Made by a program: the position numbers and the translations under genes. This document shows positions 35,950-46,172 of a stretch of DNA of 64,000 bases, piece by piece. The stretch lies in assembly GCF_019203985.1 (NCBI RefSeq), contig NZ_JAGSPD010000006.1:186001-250000 (forward strand), read 5' to 3'. The notes under the pieces were generated by a model, which did not search any database, was not told where the DNA came from, and saw nothing but the letters and a program-made list of their open reading frames with translations. How positions within the stretch are numbered: position 1 is the stretch's first letter; each line of letters opens with the position of its first letter. This DNA is from Winogradskyella luteola. Its GTDB lineage: Bacteria > Bacteroidota > Bacteroidia > Flavobacteriales > Flavobacteriaceae.

Positions 35950-38900
35950 TTAAAATTTAACTCTTACCCCAAAGGTAAATGCGCTTGCATCTGGATAACC
36001 AGTATCTGCGTTAGAAAAGGTTGGTCTAATGTTAACCTCAGGACTATAGCCTAGATAATCTGTATTTGTAAATACGTTTGTTGCTGTAATATAAAACCTA
36101 ATTTGATCAAAACTCAATTTGGATGATGTTTTATCTGGAAGTGTATAGCCTAAACTTACCGTTCTTAACCTTATATACGATGCATCTTTAACAGCTAAAG
36201 CATTTAAATACTGAGGTGTCGCATCAAAATTTGGTCTTGGAAAGGAGTTTGAAGGGTTTTCTGGCGTATAGTAATCTACCTTTACTCCATTTAATTTTCC
36301 GGACAATGTTCCACCATTGTTAAAATCTGATAAGAATGGGTTAATTTTAGTAGCTCCTTCTACAGCGTAGAAATCCAAAAGGAGATCGAATCCTTTATAC
36401 GCAATAGTCGTAGATAAAGAACCAAACCAATCTGGATTTGGGTCTATAAATATACGGTCTTCTTGTGTAATTCTTCCATCTGGTCGTCCTGTAAGATTTC
36501 CTTCTTCATCTACTCCATTTGTATCTCTAACTCTAATATCCCCTGGTGCCAAATTTTCTTGTGGAAATGCCGAATCTGGGTTGGCTTGTGGTGCATTTGC
36601 AAAATCATCACCTTCTTGCCAAATGCCATCAAACTGATATTGGTAAATAACACCGACTGGCTGACCCACGTAGTAATTAAAAGTGTTATCTTCTGTAATT
36701 GAATTACCATCACCATCATTGTAAAGGTCCAAAATCTCATTTCTGTTATTAGACCAATTTGTAGAAACTGACCATCTAAAGTCTTCAGTATTAATGATGT
36801 TTGCCGTTAAACCAAGTTCCAAGCCTGTATTCTGTAATTCCCCAGCGTTAAAAAACGTAGAGTTAAATCCTGTAATTGAAGGTACTCCTCTTCTTAATAT
36901 CAAATCTGTTGTTCTTGCATCATACCAGTTAATACTACCTACTAAAGTTCTATTGAACACTGAAAAATCTAAACCTAGGTTTAAGGTTGTTATTCTTTCG
37001 AATTGTAAATCTGGGTTAGGTAATATAGTTGAAGGTGAAAAACCCGAAGCAGATTCACTATCAAAAATATAAGGTTGAGGATCTGCTGTAAAAAGTGATG
37101 TATATGGACGTCCTAAATCATTAACTAACGATCCGTAACTTGCTCTAAGCTTTAATTCTTCAATATATCCTACATCTTCTAAAAAGCTTTCTCTGTGGAT
37201 TTTCCAACCAAAAGATGCTGCAGGGTTGTAACTCCATTTATTACCTTCGCCATTTACAGATGCACCATCTGCCCTCATGGTAGCTTCAAATGTATATCTA
37301 TCCATTAAAGTATAGTTTACCCTTGCCATGTAACCCAAATATCTAATGGTAGTTTCATCACGTTCTACAAACACATTGTTTAAAGCACTTGTAATTCCAT
37401 TATAACCTAAGTCTTCGTTAGAGAACCCTTGCCCTTCTGTAAATGTGCGAGAAAATTTATTCTCTTGTGCCGATTGCACTAAAGTGACATCTAATCTATG
37501 ATTGTCTGCCAATTGCTTATTATATTTTAAAATATTCTCAACTAAATACGATTCGCGCAATTGATTATCAATTCTTGCGATTCCCATTACATCGTCACCA
37601 GCAGAACTTAGAGATGATAAGTATTGACCTCTTTCTGAATTTCGTCTTGTTAAATTGGCTTTTAACTGGTATTGAAGATCGTTTGTTATATTCCAAATTG
37701 GAGTTACATTAACGACAAAATCATTTCCTTTTTCATCATGATCTTGTTCCCTTAAATTCCACAATGGATTAACTGCTGTATCTTCTTCTCCACTTGGGAA
37801 ACGCGTAATATTTCCATTTTCATCAAAAGCGCTTCCTAACGGTGAAGTTGTAATCACATTAACATTTGCGGCTCTTGCAACATCATCATTTAAAATATTG
37901 ATATCGAAATTCACTGAGAATTTGTTACTTATTTTTTGATCTACGTTAAGACGCAATGTTCTTCTTGTATAACTAGAGGTTGGGATAAGCCCATCTTCCT
38001 TAAAGTAATTTAAACTTCCAAAAACCTTAGTTTTTTCAGTACCTCCACTAACACTAATGGCTTGACTATTTACAAAACCGTTTCTTACCAATTCATCTTC
38101 CCAGTCTACAAAATTATTATTAGCTATATTTTCTAATTCTACCTCAGAAAAAATGTCTACATCATCGGGATATGTATCGTCATCTCTATTTGTTCTCACA
38201 GCTTCACGTCTTAATTGCGCAAACTCTTGTCCATTATAAACATCAAAATTACGCTCTATCTTTTTTGTACTTAAAAACCCATGATAACTGATAGTTACTT
38301 TTCCTATTTTACCACGTTTCGTAGTAATTAAAACTACGCCATTAGCACCTCTAGACCCGTAAATGGCCTGAGCAGATGCATCTTTTAGGAATTCTATAGA
38401 TTCTATATCATCTGCATCAATATCTTCTATTCCTTCATCTCTAATGATACCATCCACAACATAAATTGCACTGACGTTACCTTCAATAGAGCCTTGTCCT
38501 CTAAAAATAATATCTGATGTCCCTCCTGGTCTTAGCGTACCACCTCCTACATCAACTTGCAGACCCGCAATTCTACCTCTAAGCATTTCGTTTACATCTG
38601 AGGTTGGTGTTAATATGGCTTTTTCCATATCGGTTGAAGCCACAGCATTAACGAGATCACTTTTCTTTTGTGTACCATAACCTATGACAACAACTTCGTT
38701 AAGAGCTTCTGCATCTTCTATTAAACTTACGGTTATCGTTCCATCAGTTACGGTAATTTCTTGAGTTTTATAACCTACGTAAGAAATTACCAATATTGCA
38801 TTAGGATCTTCTACCGAAAGTGTAAAATTACCATCAAAATCTGTTGACGTTCCATTTGCTGTTCCTTTTTCTAATACAGATGCTCCTGGTAGCGGCATCT

Positions 38901-39021
38901 TATCTGATGCTGTTAACACTTTTCCATTTACCGTTATTTGTGCTGCCAATGACAACGAGCCAAAAAGTAGAAAAAGAAATAGGCATTGCTTAATTCTTGA
39001 TTTTTGAAATTTTAATTTCAT
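35950..39021 (-). CDS. SusC/RagA-family TonB-dependent outer-membrane transporter
   Basis: A 1023-residue TonB-dependent importer. Signal peptide about 1-28, a carboxypeptidase-D-like beta-sandwich (about 29-110, VNGKVLTASDKMPLPGASV ... NAILVISYVGYKTQEI), the TonB box region and plug (VVVIGYGTQKKSD, LRGRIAGLQV, DIESIEFLKDASAQAIYGSRGANGV; partial), then a 22-strand barrel ending in FTFGVRVKF. It imports glucan oligosaccharides with SusD. It is the first gene of the second PUL operon: 299 bases separate it from the upstream regulator, and that stretch contains shared motif C. Confidence 0.95.
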   Translation of the reverse strand: MKLKFQKSRIKQCLFLFLLFGSLSLAAQITVNGKVLTASDKMPLPGASVLEKGTANGTSTDFDGNFTLSVEDPNAILVISYVGYKTQEITVTDGTITVSLIEDAEALNEVVVIGYGTQKKSDLVNAVASTDMEKAILTPTSDVNEMLRGRIAGLQVDVGGGTLRPGGTSDIIFRGQGSIEGNVSAIYVVDGIIRDEGIEDIDADDIESIEFLKDASAQAIYGSRGANGVVLITTKRGKIGKVTISYHGFLSTKKIERNFDVYNGQEFAQLRREAVRTNRDDDTYPDDVDIFSEVELENIANNNFVDWEDELVRNGFVNSQAISVSGGTEKTKVFGSLNYFKEDGLIPTSSYTRRTLRLNVDQKISNKFSVNFDINILNDDVARAANVNVITTSPLGSAFDENGNITRFPSGEEDTAVNPLWNLREQDHDEKGNDFVVNVTPIWNITNDLQYQLKANLTRRNSERGQYLSSLSSAGDDVMGIARIDNQLRESYLVENILKYNKQLADNHRLDVTLVQSAQENKFSRTFTEGQGFSNEDLGYNGITSALNNVFVERDETTIRYLGYMARVNYTLMDRYTFEATMRADGASVNGEGNKWSYNPAASFGWKIHRESFLEDVGYIEELKLRASYGSLVNDLGRPYTSLFTADPQPYIFDSESASGFSPSTILPNPDLQFERITTLNLGLDFSVFNRTLVGSINWYDARTTDLILRRGVPSITGFNSTFFNAGELQNTGLELGLTANIINTEDFRWSVSTNWSNNRNEILDLYNDGDGNSITEDNTFNYYVGQPVGVIYQYQFDGIWQEGDDFANAPQANPDSAFPQENLAPGDIRVRDTNGVDEEGNLTGRPDGRITQEDRIFIDPNPDWFGSLSTTIAYKGFDLLLDFYAVEGATKINPFLSDFNNGGTLSGKLNGVKVDYYTPENPSNSFPRPNFDATPQYLNALAVKDASYIRLRTVSLGYTLPDKTSSKLSFDQIRFYITATNVFTNTDYLGYSPEVNIRPTFSNADTGYPDASAFTFGVRVKF

Positions 39022-39144
39022 GGATAATTGATTTGATTAAAGTTAGGTCGCAAAAAATGGCTTGAACAATTAAACTGAGTTTAGCGCATTATGCTATCGT
39101 AAATTTAAGCTCAAATCATTATCATATTCTCAATTATAACCACG

Positions 39145-39159
39145 ACAAAAAACAGACAT
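39145..39159 (-). promoter_or_regulatory. Shared upstream motif, copy C
   Basis: The plus strand reads ACAAAAAACAGACAT, 124 bases before susC. It shares the A-tract and flanking ACA elements with the copies upstream of the T9SS gene and the hydrolase-barrel gene. Copies B and C also share a following TGCAA, which may extend the site. Confidence 0.55.
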
Positions 39160-39320
39160 TGCAAAATTGATATAAAAAATACATGATTTAAATAAACGAA
39201 ACAACCTTAAAAGACTAACATATACATTCGCATGTTAATTTTCTGTAAACTCACTGAAAATGGTGATAAAATTATACTTGTCGTGGTAAAGTCTAGGTAA
39301 AAAAGAGTGGCGTAGTGAGA

Positions 39321-42110
39321 CTAAAATTTTAAGATATAATTAACTAAGCTTTCATCATGGCTCAAATTGAGTCTTTTTCTTAGCCTGTAACGCTTTGTCT
39401 CTACACTTTTTGTTGAAATATTAAGTAATGGCGCTATTTCTTTTGATGATAAATTAAGCCTTAGGTAGGCACAAAACTTTAAATCATTAGGAGTTAAATC
39501 AGGATGTTCTGTTTTAATTTTATCTAAAAAGTCTTTATCCACATTATTGAATGCCTGTTTAAAAAATCTCCAATCTTTGTTGTTTTTTAGGTTAGCATCT
39601 ATTAAGTCTATGGCACTTTTTACTCCTTTTTTATCTGTACTGGTCTTTAGCTCTTTTTTTATTTTACGCAATAACTCATTCTTTTTTACAATACTCATGG
39701 TAGATGTTGCCAACTCTCTGTTCTTACTATCAATATCTTGACTTAGCTTATCATTCTTTACTTGTATGATCTGTCTTTCATTTTTTATTTGCTCATGCCG
39801 TAATATTCTTTCGTAGTAAAACTTGTAAGCTCTATGAATCAAAAAGCCAATACCTAAAAGCAAAAGAAGATATAATAGAATTGCTAAATTAGATATGTAC
39901 CAAGGTCTATTAATGGTAAATTGATAATTTACGACATTATCAGAAAGTTGATTCTCAATTTTTGCTCTAATGTCTATAGAATAATCTCCATAAGGTAAGT
40001 TTTCAAACTGCATAGTCGGAGATTTTTGCCATGTGCTCCAACGGTCCGTTTGACCATTGAGCTTATACTGGTAATTAACATCTGTAAATCTGCTATACTC
40101 TGGTACCGAACTGCTAAAAATTATAGTTCCATATTTATACTTAAAATCCCCCATTTCACCCAAATGCAAAAACCTCGTATCATTATTTAAATCTTTAAGC
40201 TTGACTGCGTTTAAATAAATAGTGTAAGCAGACGATTTGTTTTCAACCTCAGATAAGTTTATAGTTAAATACCCATTAGAAGTTCCCAAAATATAACGCC
40301 TTTTGTTTATATGCTGTATGTTTTCAAAACCTTGAACGCCTTTTCTCAGGTTTGAAGGAATGGCTACATTATGCAATTCTGGCAGGTTAGTGAGATTATC
40401 GTTTTCAATAAAACTAATATTATCCTGAGAGAACAGCCATAATTTATCGGTTTGGTCTACTACGACCTTTACGGCTTTGTGCGACAAAACCATTTTGGTT
40501 AATATGCTGTCCTTAACAAACTCTTCTTTACTTTTAAGGTATTTAAAGACACCATCTCCTGAGGCGTACCAAATATTATCTTTGTAAGTGATTAGACTGG
40601 AATTTTTTCCAAGCTCCAATTCAGATTGCCGTTTGGCATCCGTTACATGTCGCAAAGTACTATCTAGCTGTATTTTATAAACACCTTTATATTCGTGGTT
40701 AACTAAAATTTGATTTAAGTCGTTAATCTCAAAAAAGCGTGAGGAATTTTTAAAGGCTTCTATTTTATTTCTCACCCTCCAGACATCCTTATTTTTTTCT
40801 AAAATGTATAAGCCGTCGTAATTGCCCTGAAGTAAAAGATTGTTGTGGTTTGGAACTGTTCTAAAATTCCACGCTCCTAAAATAGGACTGATTTTTTTCG
40901 CTACCCCTCCTTGTATTAAAAACGTACCTAAATGATGACCACAAAATAAGGTTCTATCATTGTCACTAAAAAGGCTCCAGACCTGACCAGCCGTACCATT
41001 AATGAATTTAAAATCTTCATCAGCTTTTAATGGCCTATAGAACAAACCTTGATTTGTCCCTACATACAATATATTATTGAAAATTAGAGTGGTGTAAACC
41101 GTGCCTATAACCCCATTATAATCAATGAATGTTTTAATCGGTGAATTAACATTTACGCAATTAATACCATTATCTAAACCGAGCCAAACATTCTTATCTC
41201 TATCCTCAAATAAGGATAATACGGTATTATTCGCCAACCCTTTGGTTTGATTTATTTCGTACTCAATTTCACCATTCTCTGTAATTTTAATCAATCCATT
41301 AGAAATAGTTCCAATAGCCAAGCTACCGTCTTTAAGCTGAATACTACTGAATATGTTTAGTGATCTTAGCCTTGGGTTGGAGGGCACATCCCATTGTTGC
41401 AGCTTATTCTCTTTGAATTGAAACAAACCAGAATGACGTGTAAGAAGCACCACAGATCCTTTATTGCTAAACATGTTTATTACACGATCCTCCAAAATTA
41501 TGTCATCATCTATCAATAATTTAGGCTTACCTTGTTCAAGAATATAGATGCCTTCATTAGCTACATGATAATATAGCTTATTGTTAATGTTGAATACCTT
41601 GTATATAATATTTTCTGAAGTTATTGACCTAAAACTCTCAGTAGAATTATCATAAAAAAACAATCTGTGTCCAGACTGAAAAACAACCCGATTGTCGTAT
41701 TCTATAATATTCCATATCTGGTCATCATACAAAACTTCATCATCCAATTTAGGAATAAGGGATCTGTAATTTAATTGCCCAAATTCATTATGCTCCCAAT
41801 ACCCAAATTCTTCATAAGCACCTGTGTATATTACATCATCAATAATTTTTACAGCCCTTAGAATAGTATTGTTTGGAGATGGATAAGTTTTCCATTCATA
41901 TCCATTGAATTCCAATAATCCTGAGTTATTGGCCACATAGATAAAATTCCTGGAATCTTGTGAAATCATCCAATTTTGATTTTCAGCACCATAATCGGAA
42001 GTCGTAAAAGTTTCAATAGGTGGTAATTCTTGACCATGAGACATCAAGCCAACGAATAACATAAAAATAGGAAGGATAATTTTCATTTTAAATTTCAGCA
42101 GATAGTGCAT
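39321..42110 (-). CDS. SusR-like membrane regulator: beta-propeller, Y_Y_Y and LuxR-type HTH (copy 2)
   Basis: A 929-residue paralogue of the regulator at 26356, with the same order: signal peptide, propeller repeats (NTVLSLFEDRDKNVWLGLDNG; partial), Y_Y_Y (YQYKLNGQTDRWSTW; partial), transmembrane helix near 730-755, coiled coil and C-terminal HTH (LSSKEIAPLLNISTKSVETK). The N-terminal TSDYGAENQNWMISQD is nearly the same as in copy 1. It precedes the susC operon, as copy 1 precedes the hydrolase-barrel operon. Start may also be the internal Met at residue 9, which improves the signal peptide. Ligand is unknown but probably a beta-glucan oligosaccharide. Confidence 0.9.
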   Translation of the reverse strand: MHYLLKFKMKIILPIFMLFVGLMSHGQELPPIETFTTSDYGAENQNWMISQDSRNFIYVANNSGLLEFNGYEWKTYPSPNNTILRAVKIIDDVIYTGAYEEFGYWEHNEFGQLNYRSLIPKLDDEVLYDDQIWNIIEYDNRVVFQSGHRLFFYDNSTESFRSITSENIIYKVFNINNKLYYHVANEGIYILEQGKPKLLIDDDIILEDRVINMFSNKGSVVLLTRHSGLFQFKENKLQQWDVPSNPRLRSLNIFSSIQLKDGSLAIGTISNGLIKITENGEIEYEINQTKGLANNTVLSLFEDRDKNVWLGLDNGINCVNVNSPIKTFIDYNGVIGTVYTTLIFNNILYVGTNQGLFYRPLKADEDFKFINGTAGQVWSLFSDNDRTLFCGHHLGTFLIQGGVAKKISPILGAWNFRTVPNHNNLLLQGNYDGLYILEKNKDVWRVRNKIEAFKNSSRFFEINDLNQILVNHEYKGVYKIQLDSTLRHVTDAKRQSELELGKNSSLITYKDNIWYASGDGVFKYLKSKEEFVKDSILTKMVLSHKAVKVVVDQTDKLWLFSQDNISFIENDNLTNLPELHNVAIPSNLRKGVQGFENIQHINKRRYILGTSNGYLTINLSEVENKSSAYTIYLNAVKLKDLNNDTRFLHLGEMGDFKYKYGTIIFSSSVPEYSRFTDVNYQYKLNGQTDRWSTWQKSPTMQFENLPYGDYSIDIRAKIENQLSDNVVNYQFTINRPWYISNLAILLYLLLLLGIGFLIHRAYKFYYERILRHEQIKNERQIIQVKNDKLSQDIDSKNRELATSTMSIVKKNELLRKIKKELKTSTDKKGVKSAIDLIDANLKNNKDWRFFKQAFNNVDKDFLDKIKTEHPDLTPNDLKFCAYLRLNLSSKEIAPLLNISTKSVETKRYRLRKRLNLSHDESLVNYILKF

Positions 42111-42213
42111 AGTATTACAGCTATTTGTAAATATAATTCTTGAACATGAGTATACAAAGTGCCAATACTACTTGTATTAGCATTTAACATTTATATAATG
42201 TACAACACTATTT

Positions 42214-42942
42214 TTAAGAAAGTAACATCATTAAAAATGCCGCCAAAACCCCACCAATTAAAGGCCCGACAATTGGAATCCATGCATAAGACCAATCATT
42301 TGAAGCTTTATCTTTAATGGGCAGTAAGGCATGCATAATCCTAGGCCCTAAATCACGAGCCGGATTTATAGCATAACCCGTTGTACCTCCTAAAGATAGG
42401 CCTATTGACCAAACTAAAAATGCAACCGGTAAAGCTCCTAAAGACCCCAAACCTATAACAGTTTCGGTAGTGTTTATGGTAGCATCGGTAAAATATAGGA
42501 TTGTAAACAGCAACACAAAAGTGCCTACCATTTCACTAAAAAAATTGGTGAATGTATTTCTAATTGCTGGCGCTGTACAGAACACCGCCTTTTTAGCATC
42601 TCCATCTTCCGTAACCTCAAAATGACTTTTATACATTAACCAAACCGTTAATGCTCCTATCATTGCTCCTAACATTTGTGCTAAAATATAAATTGGTACG
42701 TCTACCCAAGGAAATTTACCTGCAACCGCCAAAGCAACTGTTACTGCTGGATTAATGTGTGCACCACTGTGAGGACCAGCAACTACAACAGCAACATAAA
42801 CTGCAAGTGCCCAGCCTGTCGTAATTACAATCCAACCACTATTATTTCCAATAGTCTTTTTGAGAACAACATTAGCGACAACTCCACCACCTAATAAAAT
42901 TAATAGTGCCGTTCCAATGATTTCTGCTATAAATGGTGTCAT
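42214..42942 (-). CDS. glpF: Glycerol uptake facilitator (aquaglyceroporin)
   Basis: A 242-residue MIP-family channel with six helices and both NPA loops: SGAHINPAVTVALA and GYAINPARDLGPR. The Asp directly after the second NPAR is the marker for aquaglyceroporins rather than water-only aquaporins. It lets glycerol cross the inner membrane. It is the last gene of the glpD-glpK-glpF unit, 12 bases after glpK, and lies 103 bases from the second SusR-like regulator on the same strand. Confidence 0.94.
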   Translation of the reverse strand: MTPFIAEIIGTALLILLGGGVVANVVLKKTIGNNSGWIVITTGWALAVYVAVVVAGPHSGAHINPAVTVALAVAGKFPWVDVPIYILAQMLGAMIGALTVWLMYKSHFEVTEDGDAKKAVFCTAPAIRNTFTNFFSEMVGTFVLLFTILYFTDATINTTETVIGLGSLGALPVAFLVWSIGLSLGGTTGYAINPARDLGPRIMHALLPIKDKASNDWSYAWIPIVGPLIGGVLAAFLMMLLS

Positions 42943-42954
42943 GTTAATTCTGTT

Positions 42955-44451
42955 TTAGTTTGTTTTTGTCCAATACTCCAAAGCGCCTATTGCTTTGTAC
43001 CAACCCTTGATGTTTACTTCTGTCTGGGTTCTATCTTCTACCGGTTTAAAGGTTTTATCAGTTTGCCAAATATCTTGGATTTCTTTAGAGTTTTCCCAAT
43101 ACCCTACAGCTAAACCAGCTAAAAAAGCTGCTCCCATTGCTGTAGTTTCGACAACTTTTGGTCGTACAGTCACGGTATTTAGCACATCTGCTTGACATTG
43201 CATAAGCATATTATTTATTGTAGCTCCGCCATCTACCCGAAGCTCTTTTATAGAAATATCGGCATCGGCTTCCATGGCTTTTAAAATGTCCATAGTTTGA
43301 AACGCAATAGATTCTAGAGCGGCTCTTGCAATGTGCGCATCTGTACTTCCTCTGGTTAAACCGAACAATGTACCTTTAGCATGTTGATTCCAATGGGGTG
43401 CTCCCAAACCTGCAAACGCTGGTACTAAATAAACACCATCTGAGCTCTCTACAGATGATGCCAAAGCTTCAACATCTGAAGAATTTCGAATAATTTTTAA
43501 ACTGTCTCGTAGCCATTGCACCACGGCACCAGCTATAAAAACACTACCTTCTAGCGCATAGGTGGTCTTTCCATCTATTTTCCACGCCACTGTTGTTAAT
43601 AGGTTATTTTTAGATACAATTGGCTTATCTCCAATGTTCATCAACATAAAACAACCTGTACCATACGTATTTTTAACCATACCAGGCTTAGTACACATTT
43701 GCCCAAACAATGCAGCTTGCTGGTCTCCTGCAATTCCTGAAATTGGAATTTTGGTATCATAAAATGTTGATTCGGTATGACCATAAACCTCACTAGACTG
43801 CTTCACTTTTGGCAACATATTTTTAGGAATTGTGAGCAACTTTAGGAGTTCTTCATCCCATTCCATTGTATTGATATTAAACATCAATGTTCTTGACGCA
43901 TTGGTCACATCTGTAATGTGCTGTTTGCCTTTTGTGAAATTCCAAACCAACCAAGTGTCAATAGTTCCTAAAATTAAATTGCCTGCTTCAGCTTTTGCTC
44001 TAGCTCCTTCAACATTATCCAGAATCCATTTTACTTTGGTTCCAGAAAAATAAGAGTCAATAACAAGACCTGTTTTTGTTTTAAACAATTCTATTTTGCC
44101 ATCTTTTTTTAACTCATCACAGTAAGTAGCTGTTCTTTTATCTTGCCAAACAATAGCATTGTAAATTGGCTTCCCTGTAGTTTTATCCCAAACCACAATG
44201 GTTTCACGTTGATTAGTTATCCCTATAGCAGCAATATTTTCAACATTTAACCCCTTTTTAGCTATGGCTTCGGCGGCTACACCTGCTTGGGTTGACCAAA
44301 TTTCCGTAGGGTCATGCTCCACCCAACCTGGTTTGGGAAAATATTGTGTAAATTCCTTTTGTGCCATGGACACTATATGGCCTTTTTTATCAAACACTAT
44401 AGCCCTAGAGCTCGTAGTCCCCTGGTCTAATGATAAAATATATTTTCCCAT
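42955..44451 (-). CDS. glpK: Glycerol kinase
   Basis: GlpK phosphorylates glycerol to sn-glycerol-3-phosphate in the cytosol. The 498-residue protein has the FGGY-kinase signatures: [18 protein letters not shown] (partial), [26 protein letters not shown] and [16 protein letters not shown] set the start at the ATG at 44451 because [12 protein letters not shown] is the canonical beginning; the longer frame from 44523 overlaps glpD. It lies between glpD (11 bases) and glpF (12 bases). Confidence 0.96.
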   Translation of the reverse strand: MGKYILSLDQGTTSSRAIVFDKKGHIVSMAQKEFTQYFPKPGWVEHDPTEIWSTQAGVAAEAIAKKGLNVENIAAIGITNQRETIVVWDKTTGKPIYNAIVWQDKRTATYCDELKKDGKIELFKTKTGLVIDSYFSGTKVKWILDNVEGARAKAEAGNLILGTIDTWLVWNFTKGKQHITDVTNASRTLMFNINTMEWDEELLKLLTIPKNMLPKVKQSSEVYGHTESTFYDTKIPISGIAGDQQAALFGQMCTKPGMVKNTYGTGCFMLMNIGDKPIVSKNNLLTTVAWKIDGKTTYALEGSVFIAGAVVQWLRDSLKIIRNSSDVEALASSVESSDGVYLVPAFAGLGAPHWNQHAKGTLFGLTRGSTDAHIARAALESIAFQTMDILKAMEADADISIKELRVDGGATINNMLMQCQADVLNTVTVRPKVVETTAMGAAFLAGLAVGYWENSKEIQDIWQTDKTFKPVEDRTQTEVNIKGWYKAIGALEYWTKTN

Positions 44452-44462
44452 ATTTTTTAATA

Positions 44463-46028
44463 TTATTTTAATACATAATGGTCTGCAATGCTTATAAATT
44501 CTGAAATTTGCTCTGCTCTCCAATCCTTAGATTTATCTAGTTCAGCTCGAAGCAATTCACCAACTATAGGTGCAATTTCCATGGCTGCTTTGGCATCTAA
44601 GAATAGAACCCTAACACGTCTCGCTAACACATCTTCTATTGTTCTTGCCATTTCGTGTCTTATTGCCCAAATGACTTCAGCTTTTGTAAATTCCAATCTT
44701 TCGTGCAGACGTTCTCCTAAACTTGGGTTATCTTTTATAATCTGTTCTATACCTTTGCGGTCTGTACCATAGATATAAAGGTGATGAGATTTATCTACAC
44801 TACCATTTGCTCCATGAATCAACAAATCTTGTGTTTTACATTCAGCATACGGTAACTTATTCATTTCAATCATTTTATTGACTGTATCCTGAGCCATTTT
44901 TCGGTAAGTTGTCCATTTACCACCAGTAATAGTAATCAATTCTGAATCTGACACAATTATCTTATGACTTCTAGAAATCTCCTTAGTCGTTTCAGATTTA
45001 TCCTTTGGAGCAGCCAATGGTCTCAGACCAGCGAAAATACTTAGTACATCTTCTTTTGCAACTTTTTTGTGCAAATATCTATTGGCTGTCGAAATAATAA
45101 AGTCTACCTCCCTATCTAAAGCCTTTGGCTCTAAGCTATGACTATTTAATAAAGTGTCTGTTGTACCCACCACTACTCTGTTGTGCCAAGGCACCAAAAA
45201 TAGCACTCTCCCATCATCTGTTTTCGGAATCATTATAGCGTCATCACCCGGTAAAAAAGATTTATCTAAAACCAAATGTACGCCTTGGCTTGGTCGAATA
45301 CTATCCTTGGCCGAACTATTATCCATTTTTAATACCTCGTCTGTAAACACACCTGTTGCGTTTATAATGGTCTTTCCACTGATCTTGTATTCGATAGAGG
45401 TTTCGGTATCAACAGCGACCACACCGTTTACTATATTGTCCTTGGTTTTTAAAAGGTTTTTCACCTTAAAATGATTAAGAACGGTTGCGCCGTTTTCAAT
45501 ACAACTCTGTGCCATGTTGACCGCCAAACGTGCATCATCAAACTGCCCATCGTGATAAAGCACTCCCCCTTTTAATTTATCGATACTCAAAGTTGATAAT
45601 CTAGAAATTGTTTCTTTTTTCTTAATTCTTTTTGAACTACCAAAACTCAATTTACCTGATAAAAAGTCATATACTTTTAAGCCAGCTGTGTAAAAAAAAT
45701 TATCCCACCATCTATAATTAGGAATAATAAACGATTGGTTGCTCACTAAATGTGAAGCATTTTTAAGCAGTAAACCTCTCTCATATAACGCTTCACGAAC
45801 CAAATCAATATTGCCTTGTGCTAAATATCTTACACCTCCATGCACCAATTTTGTACTTCTACTAGACGTGCCTTTTGCAAAATCCACTTGCTCGAGCAAC
45901 AGTGTTTTGTAACCTCGTGTCGCACTATCTAAAGCCACACCTAGCCCCGTGGCTCCACCACCAATAATGATGACATCCCAATCTTGGTTATTTTTTAGCT
46001 GACCTACTAAAATATCTCTCTCAAACAT
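44463..46028 (-). CDS. glpD: Aerobic glycerol-3-phosphate dehydrogenase
   Basis: GlpD oxidises glycerol-3-phosphate to dihydroxyacetone phosphate at the membrane using FAD and quinones. The 521-residue protein shows the FAD Rossmann motif [19 protein letters not shown] (partial) followed by [17 protein letters not shown] and the C-terminal helical domain. I chose the ATG at 46028; an upstream frame to 46076 runs into the operator region. It is the first gene of glpD-glpK-glpF and diverges from glpR with a 144-base regulatory spacer. Confidence 0.95.
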   Translation of the reverse strand: MFERDILVGQLKNNQDWDVIIIGGGATGLGVALDSATRGYKTLLLEQVDFAKGTSSRSTKLVHGGVRYLAQGNIDLVREALYERGLLLKNASHLVSNQSFIIPNYRWWDNFFYTAGLKVYDFLSGKLSFGSSKRIKKKETISRLSTLSIDKLKGGVLYHDGQFDDARLAVNMAQSCIENGATVLNHFKVKNLLKTKDNIVNGVVAVDTETSIEYKISGKTIINATGVFTDEVLKMDNSSAKDSIRPSQGVHLVLDKSFLPGDDAIMIPKTDDGRVLFLVPWHNRVVVGTTDTLLNSHSLEPKALDREVDFIISTANRYLHKKVAKEDVLSIFAGLRPLAAPKDKSETTKEISRSHKIIVSDSELITITGGKWTTYRKMAQDTVNKMIEMNKLPYAECKTQDLLIHGANGSVDKSHHLYIYGTDRKGIEQIIKDNPSLGERLHERLEFTKAEVIWAIRHEMARTIEDVLARRVRVLFLDAKAAMEIAPIVGELLRAELDKSKDWRAEQISEFISIADHYVLK

Positions 46029-46055
46029 GAAGTTTTGGATAATTACTATATATTT

Positions 46056-46063
46056 CAAATATA
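46056..46063 (-). promoter_or_regulatory. Candidate -7 box of the glpDKF promoter
   Basis: On the minus strand this reads TATATTTG, an exact TAnnTTTG match. The -33 position about 20 bases upstream falls inside the operator-like arm at 46078-46096. It lies 28 bases before the glpD start codon. Confidence 0.55.
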
Positions 46064-46077
46064 CAATTATTTTCATA

Positions 46078-46096
46078 AAACGAAATAAAACGAAAC
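46078..46096. promoter_or_regulatory. Operator-like repeat, left arm (glpD side)
   Basis: AAACGAAATAAAACGAAAC contains two AACGAAA elements. Its reverse complement occurs, slightly changed, at 46134-46150, forming a large palindrome around the glpD-glpR divergent spacer. It covers the expected -33 region of the glpD promoter. DeoR-type GlpR is the obvious candidate binder, by position only. Confidence 0.5.
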
Positions 46097-46133
46097 TATA
46101 AATAATGGTTAATTATATTTTTGACCAAAAATT

Positions 46134-46150
46134 GTTTCGTTTAGTTTCAT
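46134..46150. promoter_or_regulatory. Operator-like repeat, right arm (glpR side)
   Basis: GTTTCGTTTAGTTTCAT is the reverse-complement partner of the left arm; its complement ATGAAACTAAACGAAAC aligns with it at nearly every position. It overlaps the -33 region of the glpR promoter. A further TGTTTCAT half-site follows at 46161. Confidence 0.5.
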
Positions 46151-46154
46151 TTTT

Positions 46155-46162
46155 TATATTTG
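46155..46162 (+). promoter_or_regulatory. Candidate -7 box of the glpR promoter
   Basis: TATATTTG is an exact TAnnTTTG match, with TTG at 46132-46134 giving a 20-base spacing. The start codon of glpR is only 11 bases further, so the 5' leader would be very short or nearly absent. Confidence 0.55.
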
Positions 46163-46172
46163 TTTCATACTT

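Noticed and set aside
36463..37072. ORFs on both strands inside susC
   Set aside because: The SusC frame is complete with all expected domains; these are overlapping artefacts.
44488..45474. Plus-strand ORFs of 94 and 106 residues inside glpD
   Set aside because: Antisense to a fully conserved enzyme gene; composition is typical of shadow frames.
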